This document shows, one piece after another, positions 5,297 to 11,543 of a stretch of DNA of 11,825 bases. Position numbers and translations under genes: made by a program. How positions within the stretch are numbered: position 1 is the stretch's first letter; every line of letters starts with the position of its first letter. Origin of the DNA: Pseudomonadota bacterium (GTDB taxonomy: Bacteria > Desulfobacterota > Syntrophobacteria > Syntrophobacterales > Syntrophobacteraceae); the NCBI GenBank assembly GCA_023416335.1, contig JAEZHY010000230.1:1-11825 (forward strand), given 5' to 3'. The notes under the pieces were generated by a model. It was not told the origin of the DNA and ran no database searches. It worked only from the letters and a program-made list of their open reading frames with translations.

Positions 5297-7201
5297 ATGT
5301 TCCTCGCGAAACACTGGAAATCTGACTACCGGGAAAAACAGGGTACGGCTGAGGAAATACTCAGGACAGTACTGCGGGATGGCAACCGCATCTACATCGG
5401 TTCCGGCTGTGGAGAACCCCAGAACCTGGTTCGTGCACTCGAGCAGCTTCTGCCCATTTATCGCGACCTCGAAGTAATCCAGAATCTTTCTTTCGGCGCT
5501 CTTCCCACCGACTGGAACCGCTTTCAGGACAATGCCCGCCTGAAGACTTTCTTCGTCGGGCCGAGGTCCCGTAATGCCGTTAACGACGGAATCGCCGACT
5601 ATATTCCCATATATTTTTCATCGATTCCCAGCCTGTTCAGGGACGAGCCTCTCTGGAAGCTCGATGTATGCCTCATCCAGGTTACGCCTCCCGATGAGCA
5701 CGGATTCTGCTCGCTGGGTATTTCCGTCGGGACGGGAAAGAGCGCAGCCGAATCTGCCGCCGTCGTCATCGCTCAGGTCAATCCCCAGATGCCCCGCACG
5801 CTTGGAGACAGCTTTCTCCACGTCTCGCAGATTCACCATTTCGTCGAATACGACGAGCCTCTCATCGAGATAATCTTCAGGGAACGCAGTGCGGTTGCCG
5901 AACGAATCGCAAGGTACGTTTCGAAGCTCGTAGAAGACGGTTCCACGGTCCAGGTCGGAATCGGCCGCGTCGCAAATTCGGTCGTGCGATATCTCGATGA
6001 AAAAAGGGACTTGGGGATACACACGGAAATCCTCACGGATTCGCACCTGCATCTCATCCGAAAAGGCACCGTAACCGGTCTCAAGAAAACGGTCCACCAA
6101 GGCAAGATCATCGCAAGCTTTTGCATGGGGAGCAAGGACCTCTACGACTTCGTGAACAACAATCCCGAAGTCGAACTCTACCCCATGGAATATGTGAACA
6201 ATAGGCACCTGATCAGCAGGCACGAACGCATGGTGGCGATCAATTCGGCCCTGGAAATCGATCTTTCCGGACAAATCTGCGCGGACTCCATCGGCCACAA
6301 GGTCTACAGCGGAATCGGCGGGTACGTCGATTTTATGCATGGCGCTGCCAGTGCCGACAAGGGCAAGACCATTATCGTTCTGCCTTCGACCAGCCCTGAC
6401 GGGCGCAAGTCGCGAATAGTGAGCCATCTTACCGACGGTGCCGGCGTGGTAAGTTCCAGGAGCAACGTCCGGTATATCGTGACTGAGTTCGGAATTGCCT
6501 ATCTGCACGGAAAAACCATACGGGAGCGTGCGCTCGCCCTCATTAACCTGGCGCATCCGCGCTTCAGGGAACGTCTCCTGCAGGAAGCCAAGAATCTCCA
6601 TTACGTATATGACGACCAACTGCTGCCGCCGATTTACGAACCGCTCTATCCCGGGCAGTGGGAAACGCACCAGGTATTTCCTCCCAATCACTCCTTTTTC
6701 TTTCGTCCGATAAAACCCACGGACGAACGGGCACTCCAGGAGTTCTTTTACTCCCTTCCGGACCAGGACATCTATTACCGTTTCCTCTCGGCCATGAAGG
6801 TGTTCCCGCACAGGAATACCCAGGCGATGTGCAATATCGATTATGAACACGAAATGGCCATCATCGGCGTGACCGGGGAAATCGGAAACGAGACGATCAT
6901 TGCCATGGGGCGCTACATACTCGACCAGAAAACGAACAGCGCAGAAGTCGATTTTGCCGTTGCAGCCGACTGGCAGAGGCGAGGAATCGGCACCTTCCTG
7001 CTCCACTATCTCTGTGAAATAGCCAAGAGCAAAGACATCACCGGTTTTGGGGCCTACGTGCTCTCGTCCAACAGGCGAATGCTCTCCGTTTTCAACAACG
7101 TCGGCTACGTCGTCCATTCCGTGCTGGATGAAGGAATATATGAAATATCTTTCCGCTTCGACGAACCCGCACTCACGTGCCTTACGGACGAATGCTCATG
7201 A
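5297..7201 (+). CDS. Bifunctional acetyl-CoA hydrolase/CoA-transferase fused to a C-terminal GNAT acetyltransferase
   Basis: The 634-aa product has two parts. Residues 1 to about 455 are an acetyl-CoA hydrolase/4-hydroxybutyrate CoA-transferase family module. IHTEILTD (241-248) carries E244, which lines up with the catalytic glutamate of the HSEMISDG motif in the 4-hydroxybutyrate CoA-transferase; SGIGGYVDF (338-346) is the family's glycine-rich motif; TEFGIA (396-401) and the INLAHP helix (416-421) close the fold. Residues about 467-620 are a GNAT domain with acetyl-CoA loop QRRGIGT (560-566) and the conserved asparagine region SSNRRM (590-595). The first part would move or release CoA from acetyl- or other acyl-CoA; the second would acetylate an unknown target, perhaps a protein lysine as in Pat-type enzymes. 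This fusion occurs in other anaerobic bacteria. The stop overlaps the next start as ATGA. The start ATG at 5297 has only a weak GGAAA upstream. Confidence 0.93.
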   Translation: MFLAKHWKSDYREKQGTAEEILRTVLRDGNRIYIGSGCGEPQNLVRALEQLLPIYRDLEVIQNLSFGALPTDWNRFQDNARLKTFFVGPRSRNAVNDGIADYIPIYFSSIPSLFRDEPLWKLDVCLIQVTPPDEHGFCSLGISVGTGKSAAESAAVVIAQVNPQMPRTLGDSFLHVSQIHHFVEYDEPLIEIIFRERSAVAERIARYVSKLVEDGSTVQVGIGRVANSVVRYLDEKRDLGIHTEILTDSHLHLIRKGTVTGLKKTVHQGKIIASFCMGSKDLYDFVNNNPEVELYPMEYVNNRHLISRHERMVAINSALEIDLSGQICADSIGHKVYSGIGGYVDFMHGAASADKGKTIIVLPSTSPDGRKSRIVSHLTDGAGVVSSRSNVRYIVTEFGIAYLHGKTIRERALALINLAHPRFRERLLQEAKNLHYVYDDQLLPPIYEPLYPGQWETHQVFPPNHSFFFRPIKPTDERALQEFFYSLPDQDIYYRFLSAMKVFPHRNTQAMCNIDYEHEMAIIGVTGEIGNETIIAMGRYILDQKTNSAEVDFAVAADWQRRGIGTFLLHYLCEIAKSKDITGFGAYVLSSNRRMLSVFNNVGYVVHSVLDEGIYEISFRFDEPALTCLTDECS

Positions 7202-7812
7202 AATCTAATGGAGCCTCCCCAATCGATCCTGCAAGGATCGCCTTCGATATCGACGGCGTCGTGGCCGACACTATGGACATCTTCGTAAAGCTCGCCCACG
7301 AGCGATACGGCCTCACGCACATGACAAAGGAACATTTGAGCTGTTTCAACCTCTACGCTTGCCTTGGGTTGGATAAGGAAGTCATCGACGACCTCATCTG
7401 CCTGACCCTCGATGACGAGCACACCCTGCAGATTCCTCCCGTTCCCGGCGCTCCGGAGACTCTGACCGCCCTCGCCCACTTCACGCCGCTTCGGTTCGTC
7501 ACTGCCCGGATTTGGGCCGAGTCGATCACGGACTGGCTGTTTCAGACTCTGCCCGACGTTCCCAGGGAAAGAATTTCAGTGATCGCTTCCGGAGCCCCGG
7601 AATCGAAGCTGCAGATCCTCAACGACCTTGGCATCGAATACTTCGTTGAAGACAGAATCGAGACCTGCCGCCAGTTGAAAGAGGCCGGAATTCAACCGTT
7701 TCTTTTCGACCAGCCGTGGAACCGCAACGAACCTGCGGATGGACTCATAAGGGTGGAGAACTGGGCGGAGTTGAAAGAATGGGTCTTGCCCACGGGTGCA
7801 AATTTGAGGTAA
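7198..7812 (+). CDS. HAD-superfamily phosphatase, 5'-nucleotidase-like
   Basis: The 204-aa product has the four HAD motifs. Motif I is FDIDGVVADT (16-25) with nucleophile D17 and D19; motif II is FVTAR with T102; motif III is the lysine of ESKLQIL (K137); motif IV is FVEDR with E151-D152, an E-D pair in place of the more usual D-D. The small insertion after motif I suggests a cap like that of NT5C/YqfW-type deoxynucleotidases, but the substrate cannot be told from sequence. I chose the ATG at 7198, which forms an ATGA overlap with the preceding stop and implies translational coupling to the CoA-transferase/GNAT gene; upstream in-frame ATG (7192) and GTG (7177) are alternatives adding two or seven residues. 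The coupling suggests co-expression; a shared pathway is not evident. Confidence 0.8.
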   Translation: MKSNGASPIDPARIAFDIDGVVADTMDIFVKLAHERYGLTHMTKEHLSCFNLYACLGLDKEVIDDLICLTLDDEHTLQIPPVPGAPETLTALAHFTPLRFVTARIWAESITDWLFQTLPDVPRERISVIASGAPESKLQILNDLGIEYFVEDRIETCRQLKEAGIQPFLFDQPWNRNEPADGLIRVENWAELKEWVLPTGANLR

Positions 7813-7895
7813 AGTGACCCGACTTGGAGGGGAATCTTTCTTCATCCGTTTCGAATCCAACTTTTCCTTGCAGACAAATCCTGCTTGCTGTGCAG

Positions 7896-7921
7896 CCTTT
7901 GCCGGCATGTTCAGGCAAAGG
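7896..7921 (+). promoter_or_regulatory. Hairpin covering the minC ribosome binding site
   Basis: CCTTTGCC (7896-7903) pairs perfectly with GGCAAAGG (7914-7921) around a 10-nt loop. The right arm contains most of the only Shine-Dalgarno-like sequence, AAAGGG (7917-7922), eight bases before the minC ATG. In the folded RNA the ribosome site would be hidden, so minC translation may be kept low or depend on unfolding. Confidence 0.55.
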
Positions 7922-7930
7922 GCGTGAATT

Positions 7931-8587
7931 ATGTCCCTAACCGAATCGCCACCCGTACAGGTCAAAGCCGACAGGAACGGGTTTATCCTCGTTCCCGACC
8001 CGGCGGCCTCTTTTGAGTCGATCGTCGCCTATATGGAAGAGCGACTGGAACAGTCGCACGACTTCTTTCACAAGACCGATATGGTCCTGGACCTCAGATC
8101 GACCCCGCTCCGCACCGATCAGATATCCTCGCTTTATGCGACGCTCTATGAGAAGTCCAAGGTCAAGCTGGTCGAAGTCCGCCTGACCGACGACCTCTCC
8201 TTTATGGTGGAAGGGGAACTCAGAAGGGCCAGGTATTCCTCCAGGCGTGAGGAGAAGGAAAACGATGCGCCTATCGTCGTCCGGACTACGTGCCGCTCGG
8301 GCGTTCGCATCGTCTCTCCTTCGGACTGCATTGTGCTTGGAGACGTGAATCCGGGTGCGGAAATCATCGCCGCGGGTGACGTGGTTGTTTTCGGGACCCT
8401 CCGCGGCCTTGCCCATGCCGGTGCCGGCGGCGAGCGTTCGGCACGGATCTGGGCACTCAGCATGGAACCCAATCAACTCAGGATCGCCGATCTCGTGGCG
8501 GTTCCTCCAAAAGGCGGAAAGCCCGTACCGAAGCGATTCGAAGTAGCGGAGATCCAGAACGACGCTATCCAGGTAATCACTCTATAA
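7931..8587 (+). CDS. minC: Septum-site determining protein MinC
   Basis: The 218-aa product is a MinC. Residues about 8-100 form the variable N-terminal domain that in the family binds FtsZ and opposes ring formation; residues about 114-218 form the C-terminal beta-helix that dimerises and binds MinD. The C-domain shows CRSGVRIVSP (121-130), GDVNPGAEIIAAGDVVVFGTL in two blocks between 138 and 157, RGLAHAGAGG (158-167) and the ending ALSMEPNQLRIADL (175-188). The family's RSGQ MinD-contact motif reads RSGV here (V125). A lysine/arginine/glutamate-rich linker (about 101-112) joins the domains. The gene starts the minCDE cluster, 118 nt after the HAD gene, and its ribosome site is inside a hairpin. 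Confidence 0.93.
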   Translation: MSLTESPPVQVKADRNGFILVPDPAASFESIVAYMEERLEQSHDFFHKTDMVLDLRSTPLRTDQISSLYATLYEKSKVKLVEVRLTDDLSFMVEGELRRARYSSRREEKENDAPIVVRTTCRSGVRIVSPSDCIVLGDVNPGAEIIAAGDVVVFGTLRGLAHAGAGGERSARIWALSMEPNQLRIADLVAVPPKGGKPVPKRFEVAEIQNDAIQVITL

Positions 8588-8702
8588 TACCTTATTGATG
8601 CAATTAGACCGGCTGCGGCCGGCGGCTTGAAAACGGTTTAATCGGGAAGAGGGGCAACAGCTCGGAAACCAATACGATATCCAATTAGATGGCAGGTGAT
8701 TT
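8588..8702 (+). other. minC-minD intergenic spacer with small GC hairpin
   Basis: The 115-nt gap is long for a min operon. CCGGC (8609-8613) pairs with GCCGG (8618-8622) around a TGCG tetraloop, without a U-tract. AGGTGA at 8695-8700 is the minD ribosome site. No separate promoter is convincing. Confidence 0.4.
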
Positions 8703-9494
8703 ATGGCGGGCAAAACAATCGTTGTAACTTCCGGCAAGGGCGGGGTCGGCAAGACTACCACTGTTGCCAATCTGGGCACGACACTGGCCAAGAAGAAACA
8801 CAGCGTCGTGATGATCGACACCGACATCGGCTTGCGCAACCTCGATGTCGTCATGGGACTCGAAAACCGGATCGTCTACAACCTCGTGGACATCATCGAG
8901 GGCAAATGCCGCAAAGAGCAGGCCATGATCCGGGACAGGAAGCTGCCGAACCTCTTCATCATTCCGGCGGCCCAGACCCGGGAAAAGAATTCGATAACAC
9001 CGGAACAGATGAAGGACCTCTGTGCGGACCTTTCATCCGAGTTCGACTTCATCATCATCGACTGCCCCGCGGGCATCGAACAGGGGTTCAAGAACGCGAT
9101 AGCAGGTGCCGATACGGCCCTGGTCGTCACCACGCCGGAAGTCTCGGCCATCAGGGATGCCGACCGCGTAATAGGCCTCCTCGAAGCCGCGATGCTGAAA
9201 AATATCCACCTGATAATCAACAGGCTCAATGCCAGGATGGTAAAGAAGGGCGACATGATGTCCACCGACGACATCATATCCCTGCTCTCGGTCCCGCTGC
9301 TCGGTGTAGTGCCGGAAAGCGAGGAAGTGGTGGTTTCGACCAACCGCGGGGTTCCTCTCGCACATGAGAGGACCAGCAAGGCCGGAGCCGCATTCAGACG
9401 GATAGCCGCACGCCTCAACGGGGAGAATGTCGAACCCGATGAGAACGGAACCGATGGATTTTTCGGCCGCATGAAACGGCTTATCTGGAACTGA
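8703..9494 (+). CDS. minD: Septum-site determining ATPase MinD
   Basis: The 263-aa product is a full-length MinD, the membrane-binding ATPase that recruits MinC and is displaced by MinE so that division occurs at mid-cell. The deviant Walker A KGGVGKTT lies at 12-19 with signature K12 and catalytic K17; the switch I region IDTDIGLRNLD is at 38-48, and the Walker B region IIIDCPAG at 117-124 with D120. The family's NRLNARMV segment follows at about 178-185. The last dozen residues, GFFGRMKRLIWN, form the amphipathic helix that inserts into the inner membrane. The ATG at 8703 follows AGGTGA. The gene ends 13 nt before minE, whose AAGGAG ribosome site directly follows the minD stop. Confidence 0.98.
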   Translation: MAGKTIVVTSGKGGVGKTTTVANLGTTLAKKKHSVVMIDTDIGLRNLDVVMGLENRIVYNLVDIIEGKCRKEQAMIRDRKLPNLFIIPAAQTREKNSITPEQMKDLCADLSSEFDFIIIDCPAGIEQGFKNAIAGADTALVVTTPEVSAIRDADRVIGLLEAAMLKNIHLIINRLNARMVKKGDMMSTDDIISLLSVPLLGVVPESEEVVVSTNRGVPLAHERTSKAGAAFRRIAARLNGENVEPDENGTDGFFGRMKRLIWN

Positions 9495-9507
9495 AAGGAG
9501 AAGGCCA

Positions 9508-9774
9508 ATGCTGGGTGCTTTGCGGCGGTTTTTCGGCGAAAAATCGAGCGGGAACGTTGCTCGAAAGAGGATGCAGCTCGTCCTGATGCACGACAGGATG
9601 GACATTACTCCAGAATTGATGGAAGCCCTCAAAAACGATATCATCGGTGTATTGTCGCGATACATGGAGATCGACACCCGTTCCATAAAGGTCGACCTGG
9701 AACAGGGGAAAGAATTCACGGCCCTTATTTCGAACGTGCAGGTAAAGAGGGTCTACAGACACGCAGAGACTTAG
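9508..9774 (+). CDS. minE: Cell division topological specificity factor MinE
   Basis: The 88-aa product has the length and layout of MinE. Residues 1-12 (MLGALRRFFGEK) form the amphipathic membrane-targeting helix, residues about 19-35 (ARKRMQLVLMHDR) the segment that contacts MinD and drives ATP hydrolysis, and residues about 35-88 the topological-specificity domain with DITPELMEAL (32-41) and the RYMEID strand. It acts on the membrane to sweep MinCD from mid-cell to the poles. The start ATG has AAGGAG eight bases upstream, and the gene follows minD by 13 nt as the third gene of the operon. Confidence 0.95.
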   Translation: MLGALRRFFGEKSSGNVARKRMQLVLMHDRMDITPELMEALKNDIIGVLSRYMEIDTRSIKVDLEQGKEFTALISNVQVKRVYRHAET

Positions 9775-9787
9775 GAAGGATTCGCCA

Positions 9788-10027
9788 TTGCCGGTTCAAC
9801 TGATGCTTGCGGCGACTCTTAGAAAGTATGTGCCGGATTATAACGGCGCAACCGGACACAATACCAAGGTGGAGCCCGGGTCAACGGTCCGCGCCCTGGC
9901 CCGGCAGCTCCGCATCGATGAGCAGGAAGTCAAGCTGATCATGGTGAACGGCAGAGCTGCGGACTGGGACACGGTCCTGTCCGGCGACGACCGCGTCGCG
10001 CTGTTTCCGCCTGTCGGGGGCGGTTAA
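9788..10027 (+). CDS. ThiS/MoaD-family ubiquitin-like sulfur carrier protein
   Basis: The 79-aa product has a beta-grasp opening (VQLMLAATLRKYVP, residues 3-16), the central GSTVRALARQL helix (31-41), LIMVNGRAADWDTVLSGDDRVAL (50-72, seen as separate blocks) and the terminal PPVGGG. In this family the C-terminal Gly-Gly is adenylated and thiocarboxylated to carry sulfur for thiamine, molybdopterin or tungstopterin, or other cofactors. I chose the TTG start at 9788 because GGAAGGA ends eight bases upstream and the first beta-strand is needed for the fold; the next in-frame ATG at 9803 has no ribosome site and would cut that strand. The gene begins 13 nt after minE, so it is probably co-transcribed, although no functional link to septum placement is known to me. 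ThiS and MoaD cannot be told apart here. Confidence 0.85.
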   Translation: MPVQLMLAATLRKYVPDYNGATGHNTKVEPGSTVRALARQLRIDEQEVKLIMVNGRAADWDTVLSGDDRVALFPPVGGG

Positions 10028-10107
10028 TGGAGGCGGAAGGCAAAAGGCTCACAACCACGAAATACCTGGGGCAGCATAGCGCAACCAAAATGCAAAATAA
10101 TCCTTAG

Positions 10108-10143
10108 CCACGAAATTCACGAAAATCACGAAAATCACGAAAG
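10108..10143. repeat. Tandem 9-bp CACGAAA repeat
   Basis: Four head-to-tail 9-mers: CCACGAAAT, TCACGAAAA, TCACGAAAA and TCACGAAAG. Two more degenerate units (TACGAAATA, CACGAAAG) occur at about 10278-10293. Arrays of CACGAA-type units are found scattered in many bacterial genomes and read in other frames as false low-complexity proteins. Confidence 0.7.
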
Positions 10144-10262
10144 AAAACAATGGGATAAGGTCGCAGGATGAGTGGAGCGGAGAGACTGTGTCGTGTTGGC
10201 GATGAAAACCAGCCAAACTCCAATCGGTTACGACACAGTTTCGGAGCGCAACCCATCGTTTT
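10144..10262. repeat. About 120-bp nested dyad element between CACGAAA repeats
   Basis: An outer pair AAAACAATGGG (10144-10154) and CCCATCGTTTT (10252-10262) has one mismatch. A middle pair AGACTGTGTCGT (10183-10194) and ACGACACAGTTT (10230-10241) matches through 12 bp with one G-T. An inner GTTGGC (10195-10200) pairs with GCCAAAC (10212-10218, one bulge). No coding frame is credible. The architecture is that of a small non-autonomous mobile or REP-like element. Confidence 0.55.
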
Positions 10263-10424
10263 TGGATGAACGATACGAGTACGAAATACACGAAAGTGCC
10301 GTTCAGATCTCCTCGGCTTAAAGTGCACCTGAGACGTTCATGTCAAAAGATTTGCAGAACCGCAGGCACGGAAATCCAGTCAAGAAGCAAGAAAATGCCT
10401 AACAGTAGTACTGACTCCCCCTTC

Positions 10425-10500
10425 GTCATCCCGTGTTTGAGTGCCTTTGAGCCGGGATCCAGTGTGGGCTTTCCCGGATGTGTTTTGAACATGAATGAAA
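10425..10500. repeat. Dispersed REP-like repeat, copy 2
   Basis: It shares with 4362-4435 the ordered blocks GTCATCCCG (10425-10433), GAGCCGGGATCC (10449-10460), CCCGGATGTG (10473-10482) and GAATGAAA (10493-10500). ATCCCG (10428-10433) and CGGGAT (10453-10458) keep the stem, with a longer loop than copy 1. Confidence 0.7.
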
Positions 10501-10523
10501 AGGCTCCATCCCCCTTGTGTTGA

Positions 10524-10579
10524 GGCACGGTTTCCCGACCGTGCCGGCCTGGAACCGTAAATGGCACAGCCGGGAAACC
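10524..10579. repeat. Alternative hairpins after repeat copy 2
   Basis: GGCACGGT (10524-10531) pairs with ACCGTGCC (10538-10545) around a 6-nt loop. Instead, GGTTTCCCG (10529-10537) can pair with CGGGAAACC (10571-10579), enclosing GTGCC/GGCAC (10541-10545/10563-10567). The two folds exclude each other. It is most likely another REP-type element. Confidence 0.55.
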
Positions 10580-10710
10580 ACCATAACTTTTGAATTCGAT
10601 TCATGAGAGAATTACCGCCCGATCGATCTTTCCATCATTCCCATATCCCCAATCAATTCCGCTTCAAGAGCACCCAAGACAACTCCATCTCCCGATACCC
10701 TCTCCCATAT

Positions 10711-10746
10711 GTGACGCAATTGGATATAATTGACAATAATTGTCAC
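10711..10746. repeat. AT-rich dyad, possible operator or promoter region
   Basis: TGACAAT (10731-10737) and ATTGTCA (10739-10745) are perfect inverted halves around one base. GTGAC (10711-10715)/GTCAC (10742-10746) frames it, and CAATT (10717-10721)/AATTG (10728-10732) overlaps it. TATAAT (10725-10730) and TTGACA (10730-10735) sequences occur inside, but neither has a good partner box at normal spacing. It precedes the pseudogene debris. Confidence 0.35.
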
Positions 10747-10770
10747 AACTTATGACCATTATTATCGGGC

Positions 10771-10947
10771 GCAAGCAATACGTCGCCGCTCATCGTAAGC
10801 GACTGGAAAGCAGGCAGCACTCCCCAACCGTCACCATCACGACGCAGAACAGCAAACCTTCGGCCAACGCCGGTGCAGACCAGACCGCTTTTGTCGGGGA
10901 TAGGTGACGCTCGAACGCCAGCAAGTCGATCGACGTCGACCCATCAT
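10771..10947 (+). pseudogene. PKD-domain protein fragment, frameshifted
   Basis: In one frame 10771-10824 reads SPLIVSDWKAGSTP at its end. After a frame change near 10825 the reading continues TVTITTQNSKPSANAG and ADQTAFVGD, the hallmark entry into a PKD (polycystic-kidney-disease, Ig-like) domain, A-N-A-G-x-D-Q-T-x-x-V-G-D. A stop follows at 10905-10907. VTL in a second frame and NASKSIDVD in the first (ending before TAG at 10947-10949) restore the expected sequence, so one base lost and one gained explain the break. PKD domains are extracellular modules of surface or secreted proteins. There is no start codon or ribosome site; it is a remnant. The identification rests on motif recognition only. 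Confidence 0.6.
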
Positions 10948-11165
10948 AGCCAGCGCCAGTCACAAGTTCTATGTGAAGGGGGAAGGGATGGGTTAAGGCT
11001 GCAAATATGGTTTCGGGAGATATTCTTTTCGATAGAAACTCTGATGAAGCAAGACTAAGCAACATCACACATAATGAATACAAAGAAGAACAACGAGTAT
11101 ATAATATAGGCGTTAAGGGCATGCATACATTTTATATTGGAGAGAGTGTGATATTAACTCACAAC
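10946..11165 (+). pseudogene. C-terminal half of a pretoxin Hint (intein-like) domain, frameshifted
   Basis: Starting near 10946 one frame gives ASASHKFYVKGEG. An extra base near 10988 moves the reading to WVKAANMVSGDILFDRNSDE, then on to VYNIGVKGMHTFYIG (11097-11141) and VILTHN (11148-11165). This is the late Hint signature: a V-x-N-I/L-x-V-x-G-x-H-T-Y/F-Y-V/I-G strand pair followed by the terminal His-Asn where self-cleavage occurs. In polymorphic toxins and Rhs proteins such a domain lies just before the C-terminal toxin. The N-terminal Hint cysteine block is absent, so it cannot be active. From about 11005 the DNA turns markedly AT-rich, unlike the GC-rich PKD and RHS pieces on either side, which suggests different ancestry. 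Confidence 0.65.
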
Positions 11166-11170
11166 TTTGG

Positions 11171-11389
11171 TGCAATAAAAAGAACATTAACAATAACGAT
11201 TATGAATCGATCTATATTTATACATATGGTATGTCATATATACAAATACTGTATAAGATAGGGGCACAAGATGACGATTAAAGATATATTCTTGAAAACT
11301 ATACTGTGGAACCAAACGGTAATAGCTATTCCAGCACCATCGAAATGATTAGAGAAGGTGATGTATGGCGAGTAGACCGCCCTTCCTGA
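11171..11389 (+). pseudogene. AT-rich unrecognised protein fragment with internal stop, possible toxin or immunity remnant
   Basis: Just after the Hint His-Asn the reading must shift frame. From 11171 it runs open with NDYESIYIYTYGMSYIQ and ends in GAQDDD before TAA at 11279-11281. The same frame then continues RYILENYTVEPNGNSYS, STIEMIREGDVWRVDRPS, to TGA at 11387-11389. The second part has an alternating strand pattern and a W-x-V-D ending like small NTF2-fold or immunity-type proteins, but I do not recognise the family. The position immediately behind a Hint end is where toxin and immunity sequences sit in polymorphic toxin loci (established for the class); the assignment here is inference. 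Confidence 0.35.
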
Positions 11390-11435
11390 GAGTTCAGATA
11401 ATCAATGATCTTAAAGATACACATACAACAACAAA

Positions 11436-11543
11436 ATCATAAGACAAACCGGTCCGACCGGGACCATCCGCTACGAATACGACGCCTTGGGCAGAAGAAC
11501 ATCCATGACCGTTGCAGGCCGAAATCCGATAACCTCCAGGTAA
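11436..11543 (+). pseudogene. RHS/YD-repeat fragment
   Basis: The frame 11436-11543 gives GPTGTIRYEYDALGRRTS and then MTVAGRNPIT before TAA at 11541-11543. GTIRYEYDALGRRTSM is a textbook RHS (YD) repeat, the unit that builds the hollow shell of Rhs and teneurin-type toxins. It is a single unit and is GC-rich again, in contrast to the AT-rich DNA before it. The next repeat, normally beginning soon after the VAG-x-x-P-x-T stretch, is missing, so it is a truncated remnant of an rhs core. Confidence 0.75.

Noticed and set aside
5618..7117. Minus-strand open frame of 499 codons
   Set aside because: It is antisense to the CoA-transferase/GNAT gene, whose catalytic motifs are unmistakable; the minus frame shows no recognisable fold.
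10108..10143. CRISPR array
   Set aside because: The units are 9-bp head-to-tail repeats without spacers of constant length.
10144..10262. Integron attC site
   Set aside because: The nested arms recall attC, but the GTTRRRY/RYYYAAC core pair is not found at the arm ends, and no integrase or cassette genes are present.
10612..10746. 44-codon minus-strand frame containing IWERVSGDGVVLGALEAEL
   Set aside because: It looks somewhat protein-like, but has no ribosome site, begins in the AT-rich dyad and matches no family I can name; not enough to call a gene.
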